Made by a program: the position numbers and the translations under genes. A model generated the notes under the pieces. The model was not told where the DNA came from. It saw nothing but the letters and a program-made list of their open reading frames with translations, and did not search any database. Shown in pieces: positions 1 to 8,965 of a DNA stretch of 64,000 nucleotides (within the stretch, counting starts at the first letter, position 1; the number at the start of each line of letters is the position of its first letter). The stretch spans positions 62,001 through 126,000 of the forward strand of contig NZ_JACOFR010000011.1 in NCBI RefSeq assembly GCF_019455385.1, written 5' to 3'. The DNA comes from Bradyrhizobium sp. BR 10289. Lineage in GTDB: Bacteria; Pseudomonadota; Alphaproteobacteria; Rhizobiales; Xanthobacteraceae.

Positions 1-126
1 GACCCAAATGACGTTTTTGTCTTCGACGCGGCTGACCGTCTGGTCGCCGCTCCCGGCATAGCGTTTTCAAGCGAAGTGCGTACCGGTTCGCGTGAAGAAA
101 ACGCGTCAACCAGTAAAAGCACTTGA
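1..126 (+). CDS. glpS: Glycerol ABC transporter ATP-binding protein, C-terminal end (partial)
   Basis: This is an open frame from the window edge to a TGA at 124-126. The last 41 residues include VFVFDAADRLVA, which resembles the extreme C-terminus of sugar-type ABC ATPases (a His/Val-Phe-Asp strand of the regulatory domain). The stop lies 12 bases before the next ATPase start. In the rhizobial glycerol transporter operon the order is glpS-glpT-glpP-glpQ-glpU-glpV with two ATPase genes first, so this is probably GlpS. The assignment rests on position and a short tail only. Confidence 0.6.
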   Translation, partial: DPNDVFVFDAADRLVAAPGIAFSSEVRTGSREENASTSKST

Positions 127-138
127 GGGGAGCGCGAC

Positions 139-1224
139 ATGGCCCGCATTGACCTCGTCGATCTCGCCCATTCCTACGGCGGCAATGACGCGCCGCAGGA
201 GACGTTTGCGCTGAAGCCTGTCACCATGACCTGGCGGCAGGGCGGCGCCTACGCGCTGCTCGGACCCTCCGGCTGCGGCAAGACCACGCTGCTCAACGTC
301 ATCTCCGGCATCATCACGCCATCGCGCGGAAAGATCCTGTTCGACGGGGCGGACATCACGCCGCTGTCGACCCAGAAGCGCAACATCGCCCAGGTGTTCC
401 AGTTTCCGGTGATCTACGACACCATGACGGTGGGGCAGAACCTCGCGTTTCCGCTGAAGAACCGCGGCGTGCCGAAGACCGAGATCGACAAGCGTGTCGC
501 CGAGATCGGCCGCCTGCTCGATCTCGAACCTTATCTCAATCGCAAGGCGACCCGGCTCACCGCCGATGCCAAGCAGAAGATCTCGCTCGGCCGCGGCTTG
601 GTCCGGTCCGACGTTGCCGCCGTGCTGTTCGATGAGCCGCTGACGGTGATCGATCCCGAATTGAAATGGCAGCTTCGCTCCAAGCTGAAGGCGCTGCATC
701 GCGAGCTCGATCTCACGATGATCTATGTCACCCACGACCAGACCGAGGCGCTGACCTTCGCCGACACCGTCGTCGTCATGCATGACGGCCGCGTGGTGCA
801 GAGCGGCACGCCGGCTGAGCTGTTCGACAAGCCCGCGCACACTTTTGTGGGCTATTTCATCGGCTCGCCCGGCATGAACATCCTGCCGGCCGAGGTGAGG
901 GGGCGCGAGGCGCGCATCGACGGCCATGTCATCGCGCTCAATCGCGCTTACGACAAGCTGCCCGCAGGCGCCAAGATCGAGATCGGCGTGCGCCCCGAAT
1001 TCGTCGAGGTCGTTGCGCCCGCGCCGGGTCTGCTCACGGCAAAGATCGAGCGCATCGACGATCTCGGCCGCATCCGCTTTGCGCGCGTCCGCGTCGGCGA
1101 CGCTAAGCTTGCGGCGCGCGCGCCCAACGGCTTCACCAGCTCCGACGGCACCGCCGGGCTGAAATTCGATCCGTCGCACATCCACGTCTACGCCGACAGC
1201 CTTCTGGTGGAGGGAGCCGCCTGA
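139..1224 (+). CDS. glpT: Glycerol ABC transporter ATP-binding protein GlpT
   Basis: This is a cytoplasmic ATPase subunit of 361 residues that would energise glycerol import. Walker A is GPSGCGKTT at residues 42-50, Walker B is AVLFDEP near 161-167 and the H-loop is YVTHDQTEA near 197. A C-terminal regulatory (TOBE-like) region follows from about 245. The ABC signature is odd: where LSGGQ is expected the protein has LTADAKQKIS (140-149). With a second ATPase gene just upstream, the working unit is probably a GlpS/GlpT heterodimer (inference). The start has a GGGGAG ribosome binding site. The stop overlaps the next ATG in TGATG. The function rests on synteny with the rhizobial glpSTPQUV operon. 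Confidence 0.85.
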   Translation: MARIDLVDLAHSYGGNDAPQETFALKPVTMTWRQGGAYALLGPSGCGKTTLLNVISGIITPSRGKILFDGADITPLSTQKRNIAQVFQFPVIYDTMTVGQNLAFPLKNRGVPKTEIDKRVAEIGRLLDLEPYLNRKATRLTADAKQKISLGRGLVRSDVAAVLFDEPLTVIDPELKWQLRSKLKALHRELDLTMIYVTHDQTEALTFADTVVVMHDGRVVQSGTPAELFDKPAHTFVGYFIGSPGMNILPAEVRGREARIDGHVIALNRAYDKLPAGAKIEIGVRPEFVEVVAPAPGLLTAKIERIDDLGRIRFARVRVGDAKLAARAPNGFTSSDGTAGLKFDPSHIHVYADSLLVEGAA

Positions 1225-2126
1225 TGGACAAGACCGTCAACCAAAAAGCCTGGTTCCTGGTGCTGCCGGTGTTCCTGGTCGTCGCCTTCTCGGCGGTGCT
1301 GCCGCTGATGACGGTGGTCAACTATTCGATGCAGGACACGTTCGGTAACAACCAGTTCTTCTGGAACGGCGTCGGCTGGTTCAAGGAGCTGCTCGATCCC
1401 TCGACCGATCTCGGCGGCCGCTTCCTCGCGTCGCTCGGCCGCAATCTGTTCTTCTCGCTGGTGATCCTCGCGATCGAGGTGCCGCTTGGCATCGTCGTCG
1501 CGCTGTCGATGCCGCGCCAGGGCTGGACGGTGGCGGCCTGCCTCGTGATCCTCGCGCTGCCGCTGTTGATTCCGTGGAACGTGGTCGGCACGATCTGGCA
1601 GATCTTCGGCCGGCCCGATATCGGCCTGCTCGGCTATGTCCTCAATCACATCGGCCTCGACTATAATTACGTCTCCAACGACATCGATGCCTGGGTCACT
1701 GTCATCGTGATGGACGTCTGGCACTGGACCAGCCTCGTCGCGCTGCTCTGCTATGCCGGCCTGAAGTCGATTCCCGAAGCTTATTACCAGGCCGCGCAGA
1801 TCGACGGCGCCTCGCGCTGGGCCGTGTTCAAGGCGATCCAGCTGCCGAAGATGAACCGCGTGCTCCTGATCGCGGTGCTGCTGCGATTCATGGACTCGTT
1901 CATGATCTACACCGAACCGTTCGTCGTGACCGGCGGCGGACCCGGTAACTCCACTACCTTCGTGTCAATCGAGCTGGTCAAGATTGCGCTCGGCCAGTTC
2001 GACCTCGGCAAGGCTGCTGCCCTGTCGCTTGTCTACAACCTCATCATCCTGATCGTCTGCTGGATCTTTTACACTGTCATGACCAACGCCGGCACCGAAC
2101 GTAAGCATCAGGAAGGAGCCGCGTGA
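1224..2126 (+). CDS. glpP: Glycerol ABC transporter permease GlpP
   Basis: This is a MalF/UgpA-type inner-membrane permease of 300 residues with about six membrane segments. The cytoplasmic EAA coupling loop reads EAYYQAAQIDGASRWAVFKA, at about residues 185-204, and would contact the ATPase subunits. The gene overlaps glpT by one base and ends in an overlap with glpQ, so the subunits are translationally coupled. Sugar-type transporters of this family share the fold. The glycerol assignment comes from the operon layout, including the small GlpU gene downstream. Confidence 0.85.
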   Translation: MDKTVNQKAWFLVLPVFLVVAFSAVLPLMTVVNYSMQDTFGNNQFFWNGVGWFKELLDPSTDLGGRFLASLGRNLFFSLVILAIEVPLGIVVALSMPRQGWTVAACLVILALPLLIPWNVVGTIWQIFGRPDIGLLGYVLNHIGLDYNYVSNDIDAWVTVIVMDVWHWTSLVALLCYAGLKSIPEAYYQAAQIDGASRWAVFKAIQLPKMNRVLLIAVLLRFMDSFMIYTEPFVVTGGGPGNSTTFVSIELVKIALGQFDLGKAAALSLVYNLIILIVCWIFYTVMTNAGTERKHQEGAA

Positions 2127-2932
2127 TGCATTCGATCCCCGGCCGTCGCCTCGTCATGGCGCTGTTTCTGATCTTCCTGCTGCTGCCAATCTACTGGCTC
2201 GTCAATATGAGCTTCAAGACCAACGCCGAGATCGTCTCGACGATGACGCTGTGGCCGCACGCCCCGACGCTGCAGCACTACAAGCGCATCTTCACCGACG
2301 AGAGCTGGTATTCCGGCTATATCAATTCGCTGGAATACGTCGTCCTCAACACCATCATCTCGATCTCGGTGGCATTGCCTGCGGCCTACGCATTCTCGCG
2401 CTACCGCTTCCTCGGCGACAAGCATTTGTTCTTTTGGCTGCTGTCGAACCGCATGGCGCCGGCTGCGGTCTATGCGCTGCCGTTCTTCAACCTCTATTCG
2501 GCGATCGGCCTGTTCGATACGCCGTGGGCCGTGGCGCTCGCGCATTGCATCTTCAACGTTCCCCTGGCGGTGTGGATCCTCGAAGGTTTTGTGTCCGGCG
2601 TGCCGCGCGAGATCGACGAGACGGCTTTCCTCGACGGCTATTCCTTCCCGCGCTTCTTCATCAAGATCCTGGTGCCGCTGATCGCAAGCGGCATCGGCGT
2701 TGCCGCCTTCTTCTGCTTCATGTTCTCCTGGGTCGAGCTGCTGCTCGCGCGCACGCTGACCTCGGTACAGGCCAAGCCGATCGCCGCGATCATGACGCGC
2801 ACGGTGTCGGCGGCCGGCATGGACTGGGGGCTGCTCGCTGCCGCCGGCGTGCTCACCATCATTCCGGGCGCGCTCGTGATCTGGTTCGTCCGCAATTACA
2901 TCGCGAGCGGTTTCGCGCTCGGGCGCGTGTAG
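2126..2932 (+). CDS. glpQ: Glycerol ABC transporter permease GlpQ
   Basis: This is the second, MalG/UgpE-type permease (268 residues). It has an N-terminal membrane anchor at about 8-28, further helices, and an EAA loop of the form EIDETAFLDGYSFPRFF. I chose the ATG that overlaps the glpP stop (TGATG) and sits behind AGGAAGGAG. A GTG one codon earlier is also possible. Together with GlpP it would form the translocation pore. The name glpQ here is the rhizobial permease and not the E. coli glycerophosphodiesterase of the same symbol. Confidence 0.85.
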   Translation: MHSIPGRRLVMALFLIFLLLPIYWLVNMSFKTNAEIVSTMTLWPHAPTLQHYKRIFTDESWYSGYINSLEYVVLNTIISISVALPAAYAFSRYRFLGDKHLFFWLLSNRMAPAAVYALPFFNLYSAIGLFDTPWAVALAHCIFNVPLAVWILEGFVSGVPREIDETAFLDGYSFPRFFIKILVPLIASGIGVAAFFCFMFSWVELLLARTLTSVQAKPIAAIMTRTVSAAGMDWGLLAAAGVLTIIPGALVIWFVRNYIASGFALGRV

Positions 2933-2941
2933 GAGGCATCA

Positions 2942-3271
2942 ATGGAATCGATCGCATGGATGGCCTGGACGCTGCCGACGGCGATTTTCTTCGCCGCGCT
3001 CGCCTGCACGCTCGCGGTGATGACCTGGCTTGCCGCGGTCTATCCCGAGGCCGAGCGCGTCGGCGTGCTCAGGATTCCAACCACGCGCGGCGATCGCCTG
3101 TTCATCTCGCTGATCACGGCGGCCGTCATCCATCTCGTCTGGATCGGCCTCGTCGGCACCGAGGCGATTGCGACGCTGCCGATCGGCGAGGAAGGTTTTG
3201 AGATCTCGAGCCTGTGGCTCGCATCAGGAATTTCGCTGGCCACGGCCGTGCTCATTTTCCGCACGGTCTGA
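2942..3271 (+). CDS. glpU: Small membrane protein of the glycerol transporter, DUF2160 (GlpU)
   Basis: This protein of 109 residues has about three hydrophobic segments (near 12-32, 55-75 and 85-105). It starts behind TAGGAGG, nine bases after glpQ. DUF2160 proteins occupy exactly this slot, between the permease and the binding-protein gene, in rhizobial glycerol operons, where the gene is called glpU. Its molecular role is not known to me. An accessory membrane subunit is the simple inference. Its presence is the strongest marker that this is a glycerol rather than a generic sugar transporter. Confidence 0.8.
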   Translation: MESIAWMAWTLPTAIFFAALACTLAVMTWLAAVYPEAERVGVLRIPTTRGDRLFISLITAAVIHLVWIGLVGTEAIATLPIGEEGFEISSLWLASGISLATAVLIFRTV

Positions 3272-3348
3272 CGCTCGCGAAAGGGACGGCCAGATCCGGG
3301 GGCAATCCGGGTCTGTATAAAATTTTGTCGCTGCAACGGAGGAACAAC

Positions 3349-5142
3349 ATGCGACAGTTTAGGAGAAGGAAAGGTCCATTGACCAAGAAGTGCTTTCTGA
3401 CCATGTCCAGCGTCGCCGCGCTCGCGGTGTCGTTCGCCGTCTCGGCGCCGGTTCGCGCCGCCGACGACGCCACGATCCAGAAGTGGATCGCCGAATTCCA
3501 GCCCTCGACCTTGTCGAAGGACGACCAGAAGAAGGAGCTGGAGTGGTTCGCCAAGGCTGCCGAACCGTTCAAGGGCATGGAGATCAACGTCGTCTCCGAG
3601 ACCATCACGACCCACGAATACGAATCGCAGACGCTGGCCAAGGCGTTCTCCGAGCTCACCGGCATCAAGCTCAAGCACGACATCATCCAGGAAGGTGACG
3701 TCGTCGAGAAGCTGCAGACCCAGATGCAGTCCGGCAAGAACGTCTATGACGGCTGGATCAACGACTCCGACCTGATCGGCACGCATTTCCGCTACGGCCA
3801 GACCATCGCGCTGTCGGACTACATGACCGGCGAGGGCAAGGACGTCACCGACCCCATGCTCGACGTCAACGACTTCATCGGCAAGTCGTTCGGCACTGCT
3901 CCGGACGGCAAGCTCTATCAGCTGCCGGACCAGCAGTTCGCCAACCTCTACTGGTTCCGCTACGACTGGTTCACCAACCCCGACTACAAGGCCAAGTTCA
4001 AGGCCAAGTATGGCTACGAGCTCGGCGTCCCCGTGAACTGGTCGGCCTATGAGGACATCGCCGAGTTCTTCACGAACGACATCAAGGAGATCAACGGCGT
4101 CAAGGTCTACGGCCATATGGACTATGGCAAGAAGGACCCCTCGCTCGGCTGGCGTTTCACCGACGCCTGGCTATCGATGGCCGGCAACGGCGACAAGGGC
4201 ATTCCGAACGGCCTGCCGGTCGACGAATGGGGCATCCGCATGGAAGGTTGCCGCCCGGTCGGCTCCAGCGTGGAGCGTGGTGGCGACACCAACGGTCCGG
4301 CCGCGGTCTACTCGATCACCAAATATCTCGAGTGGATGAAGAAGTATGCTCCGCCGCAGGCCCAGGGCATGACCTTCTCCGAGTCGGGTCCGGTGCCGGC
4401 GCAGGGCAACATCGCCCAGCAGATGTTCTGGTACACCGCCTTCACCGCCGACATGGTGAAGCCGGGCATCGCCGTGATGAACGCGGACGGTACGCCGAAA
4501 TGGCGTATGGCTCCCTCGCCCCACGGCGCCTACTGGAAGGAAGGCATGAAGCTCGGCTACCAGGACGCCGGCTCGCTCACGCTTCTGAAGTCGACCCCGG
4601 CTGACCGTCGCAAGGCGGCCTGGCTGTATCTCCAGTTCATCGTCTCCAAGACGGTGTCGCTGAAGAAGAGCCATGTCGGTCTCACCTTCATCCGTGAATC
4701 CGACATCTGGGACAAGTCGTTCACTGAGCGTGCGCCGAAGCTCGGCGGCCTGATCGAGTTCTACCGCTCGCCCGCGCGCGTGCAGTGGACCCCGACCGGC
4801 AACAACGTGCCCGACTATCCGAAGCTCGCCCAGCTGTGGTGGCAGAACATCGGCGATGCGTCGTCCGGTACGAAGACGCCGCAAGCCGCGATGGACGCCC
4901 TCGCGGCCGCCCAGGACTCCGTGATGGAGCGCCTCGAGAAGTCGGGCGTGCAGGGCGCCTGCGGTCCGAAGCTGCACAAGAAGGAGTCTGCAGAGTTCTG
5001 GTTCGCCAAGGCCCAGAAGGACGGCACGATTGCCCCGCAGCGCAAGCTCGCCAACGAGAAACCGAAGGGCGAGACGGTCGACTACGACACCCTGATCAAG
5101 TCGTGGCCGGCCACCCCGCCCAAGCGCGCCTCGCTGCAATAA
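3349..5142 (+). CDS. glpV: Glycerol ABC transporter periplasmic binding protein GlpV
   Basis: This is the periplasmic solute-binding protein that would deliver glycerol to GlpP/GlpQ, 597 residues from the ATG behind GGAGGAACAAC. The open frame extends upstream to 3214, but that part lacks a good start. An N-terminal basic stretch and hydrophobic core followed by PVRAADD (about residues 33-39) look like a Sec signal peptide. The body is of the extracellular solute-binding family 1 type but longer than the usual 400-450 residues, as seen for glycerol-type binding proteins. It is the last gene of the operon and is followed by a strong intrinsic terminator. Confidence 0.85.
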   Translation: MRQFRRRKGPLTKKCFLTMSSVAALAVSFAVSAPVRAADDATIQKWIAEFQPSTLSKDDQKKELEWFAKAAEPFKGMEINVVSETITTHEYESQTLAKAFSELTGIKLKHDIIQEGDVVEKLQTQMQSGKNVYDGWINDSDLIGTHFRYGQTIALSDYMTGEGKDVTDPMLDVNDFIGKSFGTAPDGKLYQLPDQQFANLYWFRYDWFTNPDYKAKFKAKYGYELGVPVNWSAYEDIAEFFTNDIKEINGVKVYGHMDYGKKDPSLGWRFTDAWLSMAGNGDKGIPNGLPVDEWGIRMEGCRPVGSSVERGGDTNGPAAVYSITKYLEWMKKYAPPQAQGMTFSESGPVPAQGNIAQQMFWYTAFTADMVKPGIAVMNADGTPKWRMAPSPHGAYWKEGMKLGYQDAGSLTLLKSTPADRRKAAWLYLQFIVSKTVSLKKSHVGLTFIRESDIWDKSFTERAPKLGGLIEFYRSPARVQWTPTGNNVPDYPKLAQLWWQNIGDASSGTKTPQAAMDALAAAQDSVMERLEKSGVQGACGPKLHKKESAEFWFAKAQKDGTIAPQRKLANEKPKGETVDYDTLIKSWPATPPKRASLQ

Positions 5143-5161
5143 GCGAAGCCCCATAACGACG

Positions 5162-5190
5162 AAAGGCCGGGAGCGATCCCGGCCTTTTTC
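5162..5190 (+). terminator. Intrinsic terminator of the glycerol operon
   Basis: The hairpin AAGGCCGGGA-gcga-TCCCGGCCTT is directly followed by a T run, 20 bases after the glpV stop. The stem is a perfect GC-rich palindrome, typical of factor-independent termination. Confidence 0.85.
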
Positions 5191-5193
5191 TTC

Positions 5194-5336
5194 CTTCGCC
5201 TCGCCCCGCTTGCGGGGAGAGGCCGACACGCGATGCGTGGCGGGTGAGGGGGAGTCTCCGCGAGTCGAACTGTTACCGTCCCCGGGGAGACTCCCCCTCA
5301 CCCCGACCCTCTCCCCGCAAGCGAGGAGAGGGAGAA
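5194..5336. repeat. Dispersed palindromic intergenic repeat, family A copy 1
   Basis: This is a long imperfect inverted repeat with CTCCCC/GGGGAG outer arms. Inner arms read GGGTGAGGGGGAGTCTCC and its near complement ending CTCCCCCTCACCC. A similar unit recurs at 13192-13344 and a related one at 63024-63182. It lies between the glpV terminator and a convergent gene and encodes nothing convincing. Confidence 0.75.
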
Positions 5337-5340
5337 GTGA

Positions 5341-6441
5341 CTACTCCGCCGGCTCGGCCGCCAGCGTCGGATAATCCGTGTAGCCTTTGGCGCCGCCGCC
5401 GTAGAAGGTGTTCTTGTCCCACTCGTTCAGCGCGGCGCCCGCCTTCAACCGCTCGACCAGGTCGGGGTTGGAGATGAACGGCTTGCCGAAGGCGATGAGA
5501 TCGGCGGCATTCGCATCCAGCACCTTGGTTGCGAGATCGAAATCGTAGCCGTTGTTGGCGACATAGGCGCCGGCGAACCGCTTGCGGATGCTGGCATAGT
5601 CGAACGGCGCGATGTCACGCGGACCGCCGGTGGCGCCTTCGACGACGTGGAGATAGACCAGCTTGAGCGCGCTGAGGCCGTCCACGATGTAATCGTACAG
5701 CGCCTGCGGGTTGGAATCCGAGATGTCGTTGGCGGGCGTCACCGGCGAGATGCGGATGCCGGTGCGCTCGGCGCCGGCCTCGGCAACGACGGCCCTGGAG
5801 ACTTCCAGCATCAGCCGCGCACGGTTCTCGATCGAGCCGCCATAGGCATCGGTACGCTTGTTGGCGCCGTCCTTGGCGAACTGCTCGAGCAGATAGCCGT
5901 TGGCGCCGTGGATCTCGACGCCGTCGAATCCGGCTTCCAGCGCGTTGCGCGTAGCACGCTTGTAGTCGTCGATGAGGCCGGGAATCTCGGAGAGTTCGAG
6001 CGCACGGGGCTCGGAGACGTCCGCGAAGCCGCCGTTCACGAAGGTCTTGCCCTTGGCGCGGATCGCGCTGGGCGCGACCGGGGCCGCGCCACCCGCCTGA
6101 AGGTCGACATGCGAGATGCGGCCGACATGCCAGAGCTGGATGAAGATCTTGCCGCCGCGCTCATGGACCTTGTCAGTGACCTTGCGCCAGCCGGCGACCT
6201 GGTCCTTGGTGTAGATGCCGGGGGTGTCCTGGTAGCCCTGGCCCTGCTGCGAGATCTGGCTCGCCTCGGTGATCAGCAGCCCTGCGGACGCGCGCTGGGC
6301 GTAATAGTCGGCGGCCAGCGCGCCGGGGACGAACGTGCCAGGGACGGCGCGGTTGCGCGTCAGCGGCGCCATCACGAGCCGGTTGGCCAGCGTGATGGGG
6401 CCGAGCTTGTAGGTCTCAAACAATTTGGTCGAACGGCTCAT
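5341..6441 (-). CDS. Alkene reductase, old yellow enzyme family (NemA-like)
   Basis: This is an FMN-dependent ene-reductase of 366 residues that would reduce activated C=C bonds (enones, maleimides, nitro compounds) with NAD(P)H. It is a TIM barrel: N-terminal KLFETYKLGPITLANRLVMAPLTR binds FMN in this family, and EIHGANGYLLEQF carries the His and Asn that bind the substrate carbonyl. The C-terminal barrel includes AYVANNGYD and FGKPFISNPDL, the flavin phosphate site. I chose the internal ATG (SRSTKLF start) over an upstream one because it matches the family N-terminus. It stands alone between convergent and intergenic repeats. The natural substrate cannot be read from the sequence. Confidence 0.9.
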   Translation of the reverse strand: MSRSTKLFETYKLGPITLANRLVMAPLTRNRAVPGTFVPGALAADYYAQRASAGLLITEASQISQQGQGYQDTPGIYTKDQVAGWRKVTDKVHERGGKIFIQLWHVGRISHVDLQAGGAAPVAPSAIRAKGKTFVNGGFADVSEPRALELSEIPGLIDDYKRATRNALEAGFDGVEIHGANGYLLEQFAKDGANKRTDAYGGSIENRARLMLEVSRAVVAEAGAERTGIRISPVTPANDISDSNPQALYDYIVDGLSALKLVYLHVVEGATGGPRDIAPFDYASIRKRFAGAYVANNGYDFDLATKVLDANAADLIAFGKPFISNPDLVERLKAGAALNEWDKNTFYGGGAKGYTDYPTLAAEPAE

Positions 6442-6620
6442 GGGAATGCTTCCAGGCGGTGAGAGGTCCGGAACACTTGTGCATCGCCGCAATCAGCGCA
6501 AGGGATGAGCCATACGGAAAGTGCAGGCGAGCTACGCGTGAGACCGCGCGTAGCATAATTCATGTGCAATTTCGGCCGCGACAGCGAAATCCCGCTGTCG
6601 CAGCCGTGCGATTCCACAAA

Positions 6621-7124
6621 TCAGTTCGTGCCGAGAAAATCGCGCTTGCCGATCTCGACGCCGTTGTGGCGCAAGATGCCGTGGGCTATCGCCGCGTGGA
6701 AATAGAGGTTCGGCAGCGAGAACGAGCTCAGGAATTGCTGTCCCGTCATGGTGATGGTCTTGCCGGCGCCGACCGGAAAGGTGACGTCCCTGGCGTCGGC
6801 GCCCTCGAACTGCTCGGGCTTGAAGGATTTGACATAGTCGATCGTCTTCGCCAGCCGCTGCTTCAACTCCGCAAAGCTGGTTTCAGTGTCGGGTGTCGAG
6901 GGCACCTCGCTTTGCGTCAGCCGCGCGCAGCCTCTGGTCGGATAGTCGGTGACGAGCTGAAACTGCCTCGACAGCGGCAACATGTCCGGGAAAAGGCGGG
7001 AGCCGAGCAGGACGCTCGGCTCGATCTTTTTCGCCGCGCAATGCGCCTCGGCCTTGGTCAGCAGGCCGATCATGCTGTTCAGCATTTGCAGATAGGCGGG
7101 AACGACGGCGTCGTAGAAGGACAT
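6621..7124 (-). CDS. DUF1993 family protein
   Basis: This protein of 167 residues has the family pattern: an N-terminal helix with VPAYLQMLNSMIGLLTKAEAHC, a central DMLPLSRQFQLVTDYPTRGCARL, and a C-terminal SLPNLYFHAAIAHGILRHNG. DUF1993 proteins are predicted helical bundles related to DinB-like folds, and their activity is unknown to me. It is cytoplasmic, with no signal peptide. It is probably a single-gene unit in the same direction as the ene-reductase gene but 180 bases away. Confidence 0.8.
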   Translation of the reverse strand: MSFYDAVVPAYLQMLNSMIGLLTKAEAHCAAKKIEPSVLLGSRLFPDMLPLSRQFQLVTDYPTRGCARLTQSEVPSTPDTETSFAELKQRLAKTIDYVKSFKPEQFEGADARDVTFPVGAGKTITMTGQQFLSSFSLPNLYFHAAIAHGILRHNGVEIGKRDFLGTN

Positions 7125-7276
7125 GTGATGCTCTCTTCAATGAGGGAAAACCCAGGCGAAAAACCTGAGCCACTCACATGGGAGCCTCATGGAATAATGC
7201 AATCGCATGAAACGGTTTTGCGGTGCGAAAATTCTCCTTCGCTGGCTTATGGTGCCGTCGCTGCCATACCCTCGCG

Positions 7277-7380
7277 GTCATCGCCCGGCTTGACCGGGCG
7301 ATCCAGTACTCCGAGGCAGTATTGATTAAGTCGATGGGCCGCGGCGTACTGGATTCCCCGCCTTCGCGGGGAATGACCAC
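7277..7380. repeat. Palindromic intergenic repeat, family B
   Basis: The ends are GTCATCGCCCGG...CCGGGCGATCCAGTA and TACTGGATTCCCCGCC...GCGGGGAATGAC, which form two hairpins. The halves CCAGTA/TACTGGAT pair across the centre. It has the look of the short mosaic repeats found between genes in Bradyrhizobium. It sits between the converging ends of no coding region other than the transglycosylase 3' end. Confidence 0.65.
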
Positions 7381-7391
7381 CGACAGATTGT

Positions 7392-8708
7392 TTAGCGGAT
7401 CGTTGCCCCCGGCTGCGCCTGCGCCGTGCCGCCGCGCATCCGCGCCAGCAGCTCCGCGGTGGGCCACGAGTCCGCCGGCAGGCCGTATTTGATCTGCATC
7501 GCCTTCACCGCGGCACGGCTCTGCTGGCCCAGGACGCCGTCGACCTTGCCGACATTGAAGCCGGCTTGGACCAGCAGCTGCTGCAATTGCTTGAGCTCGT
7601 TGAACGGCAGCTGCGCAACCGGCGTCGCCGGCTTGCGCATCGGCGGGGCGCCTGCGATGCGGGTGGCGAGATAGCCTGCGGTGGTCGAATAGATCAGCGA
7701 GTTATTCCACTCGGTGTAGGCCGCGAAATTCGCATAGGCCATGAAGGCCGGCCCAAAACGCCCCATCGGCAGCAATATCGAGGAGGGGAGGTTGTCGTTC
7801 GGCAGCGGTCGTCCGTCGGGATAGGTGACGCCGAGCTGGCCCCATTTCGAGCGCGGCAGCTGCACGGTGAGATCGGTCTGATCCCACGGCAGGTTCTGCG
7901 GCACCTTGATCTCCTCCAGCCACGGCTCGCCGCGCCGCCACTTCAAGCCGTTGGCGATGTAGTTCGCGGTCGAGCCGATCACGTCGTCTTCGCTGCGCAG
8001 CAGATCGCGCCGCCCATCGCCGTCATAGTCGACGGCATAATTGACGTAGTGCACCGGCAGGAATTGCGTCTGGCCGAGCTCGCCGGCCCAGGAGCCGATC
8101 ATCTCGTCGGGGGTGAGATCGCCGCGATCGATGATCTTCAGCGCGGCGATGGTCTCGTTCACGAACATCTCCGAGCGCCGGCAGTCATAGGCCAGCGACA
8201 CCAGCGATTTCAGCGTCGGCAGATTGCCCATGTTGGCGCCGAAATCGCTCTCCAGGCCCCAGAACGCGGCGATCACTGCCGGCGGCACGCCGTATTCCTT
8301 TTCCGCGCGCGCAAACGCGGCCGCATGTTGCTTGATGTGCTGCTGGCCGTTCTGCATGCGATAGGGCGCGGCCATGCGTCCGGCAAATTCGGTGAAGAGC
8401 TGGCCGAACACGCGCTGGCCGCGATCGCGGTTGACGATGCCCTGGTCGTAGACGAGGTAGGGTGAAGCCTCCGCGATCGTGAGCTGCGACACGCCGGCGG
8501 CGACAGCCTGGCTCTTCACGTCGGCGAGGAAGCGATCGAAGCTCGCCCCGTTATGGCACGATGCCGCGCGCGGCGACGGCGCGGTGGCCTTGGGCGCGGC
8601 AGGCTTTGCCGGCGGCGGCGCGAACTGGGCGGAGGCGGGAAGGGCGAGCGCAAACGAGGCCGCGATCGTTGCGACCGCAAGGCGAGAACCAAGGCAGTTC
8701 ATCGGCAT
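7392..8708 (-). CDS. Lytic murein transglycosylase (MltB family) with peptidoglycan-binding domain
   Basis: This is a periplasmic enzyme that would cleave the MurNAc-GlcNAc bond of peptidoglycan with 1,6-anhydro product formation. It has 438 residues. A Sec signal peptide (about 1-28, ending ASAQ) is followed by a Pro/Ala-rich linker and then the SLT_2/MltB domain at about 55-350. The catalytic Glu is in AFWGLESDFG (E153). A C-terminal PG_binding_1 domain lies at about 370-430 (QLLVQAGFNVGKVDGVLG). No lipobox is evident, so it is probably soluble rather than a lipoprotein. It is a monocistronic gene. Confidence 0.9.
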   Translation of the reverse strand: MPMNCLGSRLAVATIAASFALALPASAQFAPPPAKPAAPKATAPSPRAASCHNGASFDRFLADVKSQAVAAGVSQLTIAEASPYLVYDQGIVNRDRGQRVFGQLFTEFAGRMAAPYRMQNGQQHIKQHAAAFARAEKEYGVPPAVIAAFWGLESDFGANMGNLPTLKSLVSLAYDCRRSEMFVNETIAALKIIDRGDLTPDEMIGSWAGELGQTQFLPVHYVNYAVDYDGDGRRDLLRSEDDVIGSTANYIANGLKWRRGEPWLEEIKVPQNLPWDQTDLTVQLPRSKWGQLGVTYPDGRPLPNDNLPSSILLPMGRFGPAFMAYANFAAYTEWNNSLIYSTTAGYLATRIAGAPPMRKPATPVAQLPFNELKQLQQLLVQAGFNVGKVDGVLGQQSRAAVKAMQIKYGLPADSWPTAELLARMRGGTAQAQPGATIR

Positions 8709-8732
8709 CGATATCTCTGGTGCAGGGAGCTG

Positions 8733-8960
8733 CTAGGCCGCCAAGACGGCGCGTTTCACAGCAAGGGGAAGGGCGATCTCGCGAAAGAAGGCTTTTGGAT
8801 AAAGGTAGTCCTCGCCGGACTCATCGACGATCCGCAGCATGTCGAGCTTCTCGGCCGCCGGATCGCGCAGCGTCACATAAATCTTGCGCTTCTCGATGGA
8901 CGCCTCATAGCCCTCATTGCCGACGCAGATCACCAGTTGCTTGCTTCGCGATTTCGTCAT
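8733..8960 (-). CDS. Small conserved hypothetical protein (75 aa)
   Basis: This soluble protein of 75 residues starts MTKSRSKQLVICVGN and contains EKRKIYVTLRD and ESGEDYLYPKAFF. I recognise it only as a conserved small protein of alphaproteobacteria, without a known function. I chose the ATG at MTKSR over an upstream in-frame start because that is where the conserved part begins. It lies five bases downstream of another small gene in the same direction, so the two form a probable bicistron. A toxin-antitoxin reading is possible but unsupported. Confidence 0.7.
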   Translation of the reverse strand: MTKSRSKQLVICVGNEGYEASIEKRKIYVTLRDPAAEKLDMLRIVDESGEDYLYPKAFFREIALPLAVKRAVLAA

Positions 8961-8965
8961 GATGG

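Noticed and set aside
106..1185. Long antisense open frame across glpT
   Set aside because: It is a GC-rich shadow of a gene with clear ATPase motifs. It has no ribosome binding site and its composition is Arg/His/Gln/Asp-rich with no recognisable domain.
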